This document shows positions 43,643-56,022 of a stretch of 64,000 nt of DNA, piece after piece. Every line of letters starts with the position of its first letter. The stretch's first letter is position 1. Source of the DNA: Rhizophagus irregularis (Eukaryota; Glomeromycota; Glomeromycetes; Glomerales; Glomeraceae); NCBI RefSeq assembly GCF_026210795.1, contig NC_089442.1:620001-684000 (forward strand), read 5' to 3'. The translations under genes were made by a program, and so were the position numbers. Under the pieces are notes generated by a model. That model had not been told where the DNA came from. It saw nothing but the letters and a program-made list of their open reading frames with translations, and searched no databases.

Positions 43643-46018
43643 TTAATATATACCACTATTTCCATAAGAATCGATTTCTAATTCTTCAAGATTTCGCTTT
43701 GTTCCGAGTATGTTTGAGCTAATAGTATTCGAATCATTTGAATTTAAGTTATGTAATGATAGACTAAAAAATTTAAACCTTAAATAGTACCTTTTAATAC
43801 CTATGTCAAACTCTAGTTCTATTGAATTGTAATCTACAAAAAAAAATTTGATATATTCATCCAAGGATTTAATCATTTATTTACCATTTACTACTTACCT
43901 TTTGAAAAATAAGATGAACATCTAGAAATAAAAGATCTTAATAGTCTACTTGTATATATTGCACTTGGATGAGTTTTTCCATTAAATTTAGGACCAAGTT
44001 CCTTCAAATTTATTAACTCTTTTCTTTTTATTTCAGCTTTTTTGAATTGTTCTAAATCATTATTTCTAAATACCATTTATTCAAAATCTTACGAATTTCC
44101 GTTATAGAAGGTCTTTTTTCCGGATCAGGATCCCAACAACTTTTCATTAAATTAGCGTAACATTCAGGTGTATCTTTTGTAATTTCAGGTCGCTCTCCGT
44201 CAAGAATTTTGTAAATCAGATTGATATCATGTTCAACATTAGCAAAAGGTTTACAACCTGTCGTAAGTTCCCACATAATCATACCCACACAATAAACATC
44301 AGATTCTTTGGAAAATGTAGATCCTTTAAATATTTCTGGTGCGATATATGGTATCACCCCATATATTTCATTATTTGATGATACGCTATCTACAGGCTGA
44401 GATAATCCTAAGTCTCCAATTTGCCATTGATGTGCTTTATCGTATGATAAATCAATTAACATGTTCCCACTATGAAAATCACGATGTATAAATTTTGCAT
44501 TATGTATTGTTTCGAGCCTAGAGTAAAAGAATAGGAAATTAACTAATTATAATTAATACTGATAAACATAATAAATATATAATTATAAATACCCTTTTGC
44601 AATTTGCCACAAAATACTTATTTTTCGTTTATCCCATGTAATATTTGTAAATTGCTCTCGTAAATATTTATGTAAATCTCCTCCCGATGCATATTGCATA
44701 ACTAGAATATAATCATCAGAGTTGGGATCTTTTGTAAAACCATAAGTTCTAATAATATGACGATTAAGTACATAACAATGTTGATTCGATTTTAACTATA
44801 ATTTTTGAGAGTAAAAAGGTTAAAATCAACCTATTTATTTTGCAATCATAATAAATAATTTAAATATTAATATATTGTATTTACCTCATCTAAAAAATGT
44901 TTACTAATTCCTTGAGAATTATTAAACTTTTTTAATATGACAGTTTCATTATTTCTTCTCTCTCTTACTAACCCTTTATTATAAATAGCTTCATTACTTA
45001 TTGAACCATCTAACCAAGTCGCTTGATATATAATACCAAATCCTCCCTTTGCTATTTCTTTTACATTTGTAAATTGAGAATATGGTATCCATTCCATCAA
45101 AATTTCTGCTCTATTATTAATCATTCTATAAATAGAACTAAATAATGCAGTTGGGTGAAAGTATTTGTCAATATTTTTTATTGTGTCGGTAAATCTAGTT
45201 ATTTCCAATCGATTGTGAATTTCAAGTCTTAAATTATCAAGAAAATCATCTAAATCGCTATTTCCGCTTCTAAATTTTTCTATATCAAAAATTATTGATG
45301 ATACTCTTTTACACTTTTTACATTTTGATTGATTTGTAACGCCAAAAATAACATTTGTTGTTAAACAATATCTACATCCGGTATAAAATATTAAACAATT
45401 TTCACAATACTTTTGACAGTCTGATGTAAATTTTAATTTTGAAAAACAAGCTTGACAATTAAATAAATTATGCCACCATGGTAAATAAATAATTGGTATT
45501 GGTTTTTTAGACAAAGTTGATTCTGTATATTCGGAAGAAATTAGATAACAATCTGAACATAATACAAAACCATCATATGTTTTATGGAATGCCTTTCCAC
45601 ATAATTTACAATTTTTTTCACTAATAATCACATTATTGATTAAATTATCATTCTTATCTACATAATATTTAATATGATGATGGTATATTTGTTTAAAGCA
45701 TAATATTTCTATGCAATTTCTACAGCATTCTTGAATATTTTGTGGTTCTTTTGTCATACTTATGTCATGTTCATTACATTCTAAGTTCCTTGTAAATATA
45801 TATACATCTAAATATATATTTTTATCAGTTATATTAGTAAGGTAACCCGATAAACATTTTTTGCAGTATTTTTGATAATTGATTGTTGTCCTAGTATATA
45901 TATCACCGCAACGAATACAATTTTCATCATCTCTATTGAATGAAATAAATGAAATCGGCACAGGGCTAGATTTTAATTTTGGCGTCGGATCCAAAGAATC
46001 ATCATTTGTAAGCTCCAT
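43643..46018 (-). CDS. Kinase with long Cys-rich zinc-binding front (kinase E), probable frameshift near the 3' end
   Basis: Exons 44885-46018, 44593-44795, 43899-44517 and 43643-43833. Exon 1 encodes about 250 residues with many Cys pairs (CIRCGD, CKKC, CCRNC, CKLCG, CSDC, CQAC, CENC, CRYCLTTNVIFG, CKKC), then WIPYSQF, the glycine loop AKGGFGIIYQATW and ILKKF. Later exons give HRDFHSGN, DLGLSQP (Phe of DFG is Leu), APEIFKGSTF and CWDPDPEKRP. Near 44068 the frame that ends KILNKWY must shift by one base to continue as FRNNDLEQFKKAEIKRKELI and the tail THPSAIYTSR. The exon total is one base short of a multiple of three, consistent with a single-base loss. Either a C-terminal truncation or an assembly error. 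It shares its N-terminal module with the array gene at 61444. Confidence 0.8.
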
Positions 46019-47946
46019 TTTATAATATTATATATAAGTAAGTACTGACAAATAATTAGAATTTTTACAACATATATATAGTTTTTTTCGATGATTCATT
46101 ATTTCGGAAATTTAAAAGATAGAACTTTCTAAAAAGTATTTCCAAGATTTTTTTTATCAATATGCATGGAATTTCAGAAAATTCGTATGTCATTTGGAAG
46201 TACTTTATCGAAGGTTAGCTTTGTGATGATCACTTAATTAGTAAACACGTTACATAATTTACGGTTTACAAAACCGCTTGACTAAACAAGGTTAATGTTA
46301 CATGATTCTAAATTGACAATCACTAGGAATGGGAGGATTTTCACGTGTAACTTTTCTAATTTTTTTATTCATGCCGAATGTTCTTCAGCTTATTAGCTTA
46401 ATAAACTTTAAACGTTAACGTTCCAGTAATTTAAGAAGGTCTCGCTATTAAAGTTGTCATATTTTGGTAAATAGAATAATAAGACTTTTTTCAATTGTTA
46501 ATGTAGAAAATTTTCATATTCCTTTATAAGAAAATACACTTTATATTCCTTTAGAAATCAAAAAAAAAAAATTTATTATAATATATTTTTAAACGAATGT
46601 ATTATTTTATGTACAAAACTTAAATTTAATATAAAGCTGACCCAACAATGATCAAATATTAATATCTCAAAAATATCATATCTTTTTGCGAAAAATAAAT
46701 TTTTTTAATATACTTCAGATTTTTTTAAAGAACAAGTATAAAATACTATTAGATAACCATCCTTTTTCTCCTTACAAAAGTAGTTTAAGTATAAAATTTA
46801 GCTAGTTTTTTTTTAAAAAAAAAAGTCATCAATCATCTAATGTCCTATCGATAAATGTCAGTTGTCCCAAATACTTAACTTTCATCAAAAAAATATTTAA
46901 ATAATATTCAAAGCTTCGAATTATTGAAATTTTAACATACTGTATGTCATAAAATTTTAATACCTATCATCTTACAGTTTATATAATTACCTAGGGAATA
47001 AAAATGACGGATGTTAAGAAATTTTAAATTTAGGTTTTATTTTTTATTTGTTCATTCGATCATCATGATCATATAATATTACGTTAATTTTTAATAAAGT
47101 GAAGACTCACAAAAAGATATTGATTTGCTTTGATATCTTAACACTTTCTGCTAAAAGTTCACCCTTGTACGCTTTTTAATATTTATTTTTTTTTCATGTT
47201 TAGTTACATTTCATGTTTAGTTACACCATTTAATGGCTGGTTAAACAAAATTTCTATTTGTCGAAGTCTTGGGCGTAAAGTTTTACTTTTTACCTGCATA
47301 ATTGTATGAAATTTAGTGTCACATGTCGATCAAACTATTAATTGACACATTTTACTATAAATACTATGGATATCATTTGATCTTTGTAATGCTAAGCCAC
47401 AATCGTATAAACTTCCGGTTCCTAAAAACCGATTCCTATAAATTCAGGACCCCGAAAAATACATATGGAGGTCATAAATGATCGGCAAGATTTTGGCCTA
47501 AAATAAGCAACTTTTCAGGGCCGGAATTATGATAATGCTGGCCTGTATCAAAACGGACAATAAAATTTAGGCCGGCACTATCTAAAAAAGGCAAGATTTT
47601 CATGAAAATTTAGGTTCTTTTTAAGCAAACTCAAATGTGACCTTTTTATGTATTTTTCGGGGTCCTATAAATTCCAAGGTTCTTATAAAAAAAAAAAAAT
47701 CAAATAACAGATAATACTTTTTCATTTTATTTGTATAATTTCTAACTATTTTTTCGTTTCTATCTATTTTTTTCATTAGTATAAATAAGCTGTACTTTTT
47801 ATTTTTGGTTGTTTTCGGTATATTTTCGGTATTATTTTTTTTATACAAGTAAGATATCACCTGATCACAGTAATTCGAAAACGGCGATAAAAGTATTTTA
47901 CTTTTATTTTTATTTTTTTTTTTTAAAATAAAAATTACTTCTAATC
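46019..47946. other. Intergenic region between divergent kinases E and F
   Basis: AT-rich. It contains the TIR element at 47446-47666 and otherwise nothing supported. Confidence 0.4.
47446..47666. mobile_element. hAT-like non-autonomous element, AGGACCC family, copy 3
   Basis: 221 bp. Ends AGGACCCCGAAAAATACATA and its inverse, followed by GGTCA on both sides. Flanked by a perfect 8-bp direct repeat ATAAATTC (47438-47445, 47667-47674). Shares CAGGGCCGGAATTATGATAA with copy 2. Lies about 280 bp before kinase F. Confidence 0.9.
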
Positions 47947-50900
47947 ATGTCTTCTCAAGACTATGATATTGAATCTCAAAATGATGAAGTCGAATCTCAA
48001 AATGGTGATATTGAATCTCAAGACGATGATAGTGAATCTCAAGATGATAATCAAGATGATGATCAAGATAACGATATCGAATGTAAATATTGTGGTGAAA
48101 AATGTATATTTGATAATTGGTGTAAACCATGTCAAATAAATAATTTAAAACAAAATTTTACAAATTGGACCAGTGGAAATGAAAAAGTTGATGAATTAAT
48201 TCAAGAAATTCAAATGAAAATTAATAATTATGATGATATAATAGTTGAATGGATACCACATAATCAGTTTAATAATATCAAAGAAATTAGCAAAGATGAT
48301 TCCATTACGTTATATTCAGCATTATGGCCTAATAATAAAAATGTTACTTTAAAATGTATACATAATTCTCAAAATATTACTGATGAATTTTTAAATGAGG
48401 TACGAAAATTTTTAATTTCTTAATTTTTAATGATTCAATGATTTCTCTTTGTAATTCAATTTAAAGTGTTTTCATTATCATAATTTTTTTAATATTTTAA
48501 CAGGTTAAATCGTATCCTATTGTTAATTATGAAAATAACAAAATATATGGAATATCTCAAGATCCAGATACAAAGGATTACATTATAGTACTTCAAAGTA
48601 ATTACTGTGAAATCTGTGGTGAAATATACACGAATATATATGTTGAATGGTGCAAATCATGTCAAATAAATAACTTAAACCAAAATTTTGTAAACTGGAG
48701 CAGTGAAAATAAAAAAATTGATGAATCAATTCAAAGCATGCAAATGAATATTAAAAGTTGTCAAGACTTAATTGTTGAGTGGGTACCATATAACCAGTTT
48801 GATGATATCAAAGAAATAAACAAAGATGATTCTTCTACATTATATTCTGCATTATGGATGAATGGTCCATTAGAATATGAATATGATAAAAAGGAATATG
48901 AAAGGATCCCTAATAAAAAAGTTGCTTTAAAATGTTTACATAACTCTCAAGAAAACATCAATGAATTTTTAAAAGAGGTATGAAATTTTTGATTCATTAT
49001 TATCTTCGTAATTCAATTTTTATTTATCATGATAACTTTTAATGCATATACATGTTGTGTTTTAATAGGTTAAATCATATATTATTGATATAAATAAAGA
49101 TGAAATAATATATGGGATATCTCGTAATCCAAATACAAGTGATTATATTATTGTACTTAGAGATGATTATTGTGAAAGTTGTGGTGTAATATATTCAAAA
49201 ATAGATTGTAAATGGTGTAAACCATGTCAAATAAATAATTTGAAACAAAATTTTACAAACCGAACCAGCGAAAACGAAAAAATTGATGAACTAATTCAAG
49301 AAATGCAAATGAAAATCAATAAACCTAGAGATATAATAGTTGAATGGATACAATATGACCAGTTCAATGATATCAAAGAGATAAACAAAAATGATTCCGC
49401 TATAATATTTACTGCAATATGGATTGATGGTCCATTAGAATATAGTTATGAAAAAGAACACTACGAAAGAACATCTAACTACCATGAGGTCATTTTAAAA
49501 TGCTTATTAAGTTCACGAAATATTACCAATGAGTTTTTAAATGAGGTATGAAATTTTAATTTTTGTAATTTAACAATTTCTTTTTAATTTTAATTTTAAT
49601 GTGCTTTTATTATAACTTATAAATATATATATTAATAGGTCAAATCATATACTATTACTATTAACAAATATGAAAATAACATACTTTTAATATACGGAAT
49701 ATCCCAAAATCCAGATACAAAAGATTATATTATCGTACTTCAAAATAGTTATTGTAAAAGCTGTGGCAATGTATGCGTATATAATTGGTGCCAATCATGT
49801 CAAATAAATAACTTAAAACAAAATTTTACAAACTGGACCAGTGGAAATGAAAAAGTTGATGAATTAATTCAAGAAATGCAAATGAAAATTAAGACAAGTA
49901 ATGATTTAATAGTTGAGTGGATATTATATAACCAGTTTAGTGATATTAAAGAAATAAGCAAAAATGATTCTACTATACTATATTCAGCAATATGGAAGGA
50001 TGGTTCATTGAATTATGATTATGAAAAAGAATATGAAAGAACACCTAACTATGAGGTCACTTTAAAATGCCTATTAGGTTCTCATGATGTTACTAATGAA
50101 TTTTTAAATGAGGTGTGAAATTTTTAATTTTTTGTAATTAACCAATTTCTTAATAATTTCAATTTTTATGTTAACTTTTTGTATTTTATAACAGGTTAAA
50201 TCATATTTTATCAAAGCAGATGAAAAAAATGATCCTAAAGTATACGGAATATCTCAAAATCCAGATACGAAAGATTATATTATAGTTTTCAGTGATGATT
50301 TTTGTGGAAATTGTGGTGAAATATATGCAAATATGAGAGAGAGGTGGTGTAAACTATGTCATAGAAATTATTTAAAACAAAATTTTGCAAATTGTACTAG
50401 CGGAAATGAGAAAATTGATAATTTTATTCAAGAAATGCAATCAAAAATTAGTAATTATGATGATGTAATAGTTGAATGGATTCCATATAATCAGTTTAAT
50501 AATATTAAAGAAATAGGAAAAGGAGGTTTTGCCGTAATATACTCAGCAATATGGAAGGATGGTCCATTAGAATATGACACTTATAATGTGAGATGGAAAA
50601 GAACGCCTAATAAAGAAGTTGCTTTAAAAAATTTATTTAATTCCCAAAATATTAGCGATGAATTTTTAAATGAGGTATGAATTTTTCTCAAAATTAACTT
50701 ATATTTTTCTGTATAATAATTTTCACTTTATATTTTTTTAGGTTAAAAAATATTCTATTGATAATGATGAAAATATTATTCAAATATTTGGAATATCCCA
50801 AAATCCTGATACAAAGGATTATATTATGGTTCTTCAATATGCAAAGGGAGGAGATTTTAATAGTTATATTAATAAATATATTGTAAATTGGGTTTGGCAG

Positions 50901-51596
50901 GAAAGATTATTTGCATTAGGAGATATTATTAAAGGGCTTAAAAAAATTCATAAAAATAATATGGTTCATCGTGATTTTCATACAGGAAATATACTGTCAT
51001 CATTTAATGAATTTAATGAATATTATATAAATACTAAAAATCCTATTAGTAATATATATATATCAGATATGGGATTATGTGGAGAAGTTAATAATGTAGA
51101 TAAAACAAAAATTTTTGGAGTTATGCCTTTTGTAGCTCCTGAAGTATTAAAACAAAAACCATATACTAAAGCAGCTGATATATACAGTTTTGGTATGATT
51201 ATGTATTTTGTAGCAACTAGAAGACAACCTTTTGCAAATTGTGCACATGATAGTATTTTAATGATAAACATATGTAATGGAATTAGACCTGAAATAAATG
51301 AGCAAGAAGCACCAAAATGTTACATTGACTTAATGAAAAGATGTTGGGATTCAAATCCGGACAATAGACCAAGTGCTATTGAAATAGAAGAATTAATTAA
51401 ATTATTTATTTCAAATGAAAATGAAGAAATTAAAAATCAATTTGAAAAAGCAGATGAATATAGAATAGCAAATTTATTATCTATTGAAAATGACCAATCA
51501 ACTACTCATCCACATGCTTATAATATTTCGCGATGCCTTAATGATATTCCAAATTATGACAATATTTCAGTAGAAGTTTTTGATTTTACCGAGTAA
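47947..51596 (+). CDS. Multi-N-lobe kinase with five zinc-ribbon/half-kinase modules (kinase F)
   Basis: Six exons: 47947-48399, 48504-48977, 49069-49545, 49639-50112, 50195-50674 and 50742-51596; introns are 67-104 bp and all phase 0. Product 1070 residues. After an acidic Ser/Gln/Asp start, each of exons 1-5 has a zinc ribbon (such as CEICGEIY..WCKSC), a TSGNEK..IQEMQ helix, IVEW.PYNQF, an N-lobe and FLNEV at the exon end. Exons 2-6 start VKSY or VKKY with the hinge piece IYGISQNPDTKDYIIVL. Glycine loops of modules 1-4 are degenerate (ISKDDSITLY, INKDDSSTLY, INKNDSAIIF, ISKNDSTILY); module 5 is canonical (GKGGFAVIYSAIWK). Exon 6 is a full C-lobe with HRDFHTGN, DMGLCG, APEVLKQKPYT, CWDSNPDNRP and HPHAYNIS. 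Module lengths are 158-160 codons. It is a paralog of kinase C with one more module. Confidence 0.87.
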
Positions 51597-52309
51597 ATTA
51601 AAATGGTTTATTAAAATTTAAAACTATTTTATTTATACTTTCTCAATTTGAAAATGAAGATATTTACATATCATATTTTCATATTTTTATTTTTTTATCC
51701 ATCTATTCAAGTTATAATAATATATATTCTTATTTATCTTTTTATTATTATTTTGTTTAACACTGATTATAGAGTATGTGTAAACTTTTTTACATGAATA
51801 AAATCAGTCTGTAATTGAACAATGAATCAACTTCTAATATAATATAATTTCAAATTTTACATGCGATGGACCCATAAAATTTTTTTCACTAAAGAATAAA
51901 TGTCAATACATAATAACTACAAAAGCATAAATACGCCTAATTTTAATAAATTAATAAATTTATTTTCTTTATTTTGTTATCATATTTATCTTCTATAACT
52001 ACCACATTGTTCCTTTTATCATATTTTGTCAACTCACATTTTTCTCATTACATAACTCAAAATGTTAGCAAGCATAAATCTCTCATGATTAAAATTTTTA
52101 GTGAAAATCGATATAATTGCTCGATTGTTGATAAAAAAAATAAATTGGGGCCTTTATATCAATGTTTCTTATGGTTAACACCTGGTATGATATCAAAATT
52201 CTTTTAAAATTTCCAGAAAAATCTGATATCATTCCAAAATTAGCATATAATTTTTATTTTATATTAAGCTTTACCGAATATTTCTGAGTTTTTAAAATTT
52301 GTAAAGTGT
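51597..52309. other. Intergenic sequence after kinase F
   Basis: AT-rich, with nothing supported. A plus-strand open frame at 51974-52207 lacks an ATG and family features. Confidence 0.4.
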
Positions 52310-52317
52310 CCCGTACA

Positions 52318-53160
52318 TAGAGAATGGAATCGATTCTAGCAAAATCGAATTGATCGAAAATTGAATTAAAAAATCGAATCTTTTACTATGGCGCAGTAAT
52401 TTGATTATTTTTATTTTATTGAAATAGTTTTAAATTAATTAATTTGTTTTATATTATTTTTATATAAATTAATTTACTTACATTTAATTATTGCAACAGT
52501 AAAATTACTTTAATTTATATATTAATTAACATAAAAAAATAAATAGGGCGTTGCTAAATCTCACCGCAGATGATTTTTACTGATTAATTTTGGCCAGAAT
52601 TATAATTTGGACAGAGTTAATTGTGACTTTTTTAGTTAATGGTTTAAAAGTGGTCAAATGTTACCATCAACTAGGGTAGTTGATGGTTAAAAGTAGTCTA
52701 AATGACCCTAAAAGTGGTCAAATATCCATCAATTAAGTATACAAACTTAACCATTACGAAATAGATTTTCCTAAGTAAAGTGACTTATGCAGTAAAGTTA
52801 CACAAGATTTAACTGTATATTGCTTTCTTTCGGGCCCATTGGTGCAATTTTTGTACCACCTTGTAACTAAAAAAGTCAAAAACTTTTTTATTAGGTTACA
52901 CAATTAACCTTGGCCAAATTATAATTCTCACCAAAATTAAGCGGTGAGAATCACCAGCAGTGAAATTTAGCAACGCCCATATAAAATAATAGATTTTTAG
53001 CCTATTAAATTGTTGTGGCACAAATTGAATTACGAATGATGATCAATTTTTTTTATGATGTATAGAATCGATTAGAATCGATTTAATCGAAATTGAAAAT
53101 CGAATCTTAGAATCGAATCTCAAGATTCGATTAATCGTGATTAATCGATTCCAATCCCTA
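52318..53160. mobile_element. hAT-like non-autonomous element with a second element nested in it
   Basis: 843 bp flanked by a perfect 8-bp duplication CCCGTACA (52310-52317, 53161-53168). Ends TAGAGAATGGAATCGATT and inverted TAGGGATTGGAATCGATT; subterminal AATCGAAT-rich repeats on both sides. The terminal word resembles that of the autonomous hAT at 55557 (TAGGGTTGGATCGG). The interior is interrupted by 52546-52978. Confidence 0.85.
52546..52978. mobile_element. Nested small TIR element
   Basis: 433 bp with ends GGGCGTTGCTAAATCTCACC and inverted GGGCGTTGCTAAATTTCACT. Flanked by ATA on both sides. The interior has AAAAGTGGTCAAAT duplicates. No ORF. Confidence 0.75.
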
Positions 53161-53168
53161 CCCGTACA

Positions 53169-55137
53169 TTGTGCATTTTATTTGTTATAAAAGCAAAGAC
53201 GGTAAAATAATTAATCATATTTAGAGAGCTATAAATTTAAGTTAATACTGATAGATTATTATGTGATCCATTGGATTGTTATTATCATAAAGCTGATTTT
53301 TTATACCCTATTTATAGCATGGATAGTGAATTTGATTGCATAGTGTATGTAGGCATTTTTAATTTGAGAAGCGATATTCAACCACTCTCAAAGATTATGA
53401 ATAATAAATACAACATACAAAATAGAGTATTCATCATTTTTTAAATTAATACTCAATTTCCACATAAACATGGATTGTTGGTGTTAAACAATTAATTTAT
53501 TATTTATATTAATAAATCAATTGAGTTCAATTTTTTATAACATCTATTTTTATTTATTTTTTTCATTTTTTTTGTTTTTAGTTATGAAGTAAACTTTTGG
53601 CCAAATTATGACTTACCGTTGTGACACCAACAATTTTATAATTAAAATTCTACATCCACGTGACCGGTGACATTAAAGGGATGTGAAAAAATAATTTCGG
53701 GAGGCAAAAAAAAAAATAAATAAATATAAACAGTGAAAATGCGATGGGTGTGACGCTGGTGTTGAATATTTTTAGGTCACGTGGGGTTGAAAATTTGTGC
53801 CAAATCATGATTTATTATGTACAAGGTTTTACTTTCTGCAGATCATTTTCTTATTTAAATACTGTAATGCCAGTGAATTTATAAACTGTACCATATATAA
53901 TGTTTAGTATTATATAGTTCCTATTATACATTATTAGTATTATTATTACTATGATACTTTAAGAGTATTGTTACTATGATAATCGAAAACGAATCATTAT
54001 TATTATTCAAAGGGGTATTATTTGGAAAACAAAAACACAAAAAATATTTTACTGAATTTGGAATAGTAAAAAGGGGTGATTCGATTTTGAATTAAAGATC
54101 GACAATTTTTATTATTGGTATTACATTAGAACCAAGCATTTTATATTATATTGGAACTCGTGTCAATATTTTATGTTATTAAAATAAATGATTATCTTTG
54201 TAGTTCAAGGTGGAAACGTATTTATTACATGGGCTTGAACCCTACAATACCTGAAACAGGAGGAATTCTTTACGGAAATATTTTTCCGAAATTCTATTAT
54301 AGTTATAACTAGGGTAATTAAGTACAAGTTAGTGAGCTTTTAAACATTATAATTTATTTAACTATCCCTTAAATTGTAAGGGTTAAAACTAATTTATATA
54401 ATCTATGAAGTTTTAAGAGTTCACATTATTACATTATTAAATTATTAGCAATTTGATAATAAATATGGTGTAAACCCATTATTTTCAATTAGTAATTTGA
54501 TAACAAATAATGGGTATGCACCATTTTTTTAATGGTTTAATAAAGAAATGGCATGAACCATTTCTTGTTAAATGATTAGATAATAAAAAACAAGTTTGCA
54601 CCATTTAATTATTAAATCAATTAAAAACTGTGCAAACCTGTTATTTATTATTAAATTTTTTGTGGTCAGCTTGCATGTCCCTTGAATTGCTATTAAAATT
54701 TCAAACCGTAATATCTCAGCCAATAATAATCCAATTTTTATGATCTAATAACCATTAGATTTGTCTAAACAAGATAAATCTAATGAGCTATAAATTATCA
54801 GTTTCTGATCATTAGATTATAAGATAAAATTAACAGTACTTCAATTGATATCTTATAATAAATATTAATCTAATAATTATAAAATTATAACATTTGATTT
54901 GACTTAATAAGATGAATCTTATAAGTCAAAGATCAATAAAATCTGATCACTAGATAGTAAGATAATGTGCTCTAAAATTTTTTATATATGTATAAAAAAA
55001 AAAATATTTAATTTTATATATAATATAACATTACATCCTAACAGGTATAATTTTTCAAATATTTTAATACCATAATAAACAAATATTTTATTTTTTAAAA
55101 AAATTAATTTATTAATATTGCTACAACAACAGTTTTA
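53169..55137. other. Intergenic, repeat-like AT-rich sequence
   Basis: No gene. 54475-54522 is a hairpin (AACCCATTATTTT..AAATAATGGGT) next to related words GGTGTAAACCC, GTATGCACCATT and AAGTTTGCACCATT, so 54460-54660 is probably a decayed palindromic element. 54690-54990 has repeated AATCTAAT/ATTAGAT words. Confidence 0.35.
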
Positions 55138-55320
55138 AATAATCTTTGATTAATAGTATTAAAAATAAATATTTTTATGACACAGTAAAATTACAGTTTT
55201 TCTATATAAAACTCAAAATTAGCATTCTAAATCTACTTTTTAAGATTAATACATCTCATAATTTTATCATGCAAGATACATTAGGTTATATTCTTTTTAT
55301 AAATCAATTTATTTTTACTA

Positions 55321-55435
55321 TTATAACAATAGTTTTAAATAATCTTAATTATAGGTAAAATTAATTATTTTTATGGCGCAGTAATTTTACACACTTTTTA
55401 CTTATAATTAGAATTATTTAAAACTATTGTTATAA
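55321..55435. repeat. Inverted repeat of about 35-bp arms
   Basis: TTATAACAATAGTTTTAAAT..AATCTTAATTATAGG and its inverse frame a 45-bp centre. The arm resembles the outer end of the 55138 element (ACAACAGTTTTAAATAATCT), so it may be a nested relative. Confidence 0.65.
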
Positions 55436-56022
55436 GAAAATTCCCAATATAGCACCAGAGCAATTTATGCGATGTAATGATGGATCATTTGGTCCTGGGA
55501 TTAATGCCAATGTTAATATATTGGATGGTTTAAATCGTTCATTCCTGGGTAAGTTGTAGGGTTGGATCGGTCCTAGCAAAGACCGGTCCTGCGTCGGTCT
55601 TGGGACCGGTCTTCACGGTCTTCGGTCTGAGATTTGGGGACCAGTCCGGACCGGGACCGATCACATGATTTTTTGTATCCAATAAAAATGAGCCAGATTT
55701 TTGTGCTCATCATCTATTTCTATTCTGGCGATTTTTTTTTATTGTTCCATTTTGAAATTTTCTAAATTTTCGAAATGATTTTATTTTAATAAAGTCATAT
55801 AAAGTTTTAAACCAAACCTCGGAGTTTCACAAAAATGTTTCGTTATTACTATAATTGTAACTTCAGTTACAATTCTCGATTCCAATTTCTAATTTAAGTA
55901 CTTCGCCATTTAATACAATTCAATTTCTTATTTAAATGAATTAAATCCCACGATTTGTTAACTGAACAATTCATCGTTTCTTACTTAAACACACACGCGA
56001 ACTCAATTTATGTAAAACTATA

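Noticed and set aside
47941..48135. Minus-strand open frames opposite the start of kinase F
   Set aside because: Antisense to the acidic repeat start of kinase F; low complexity.
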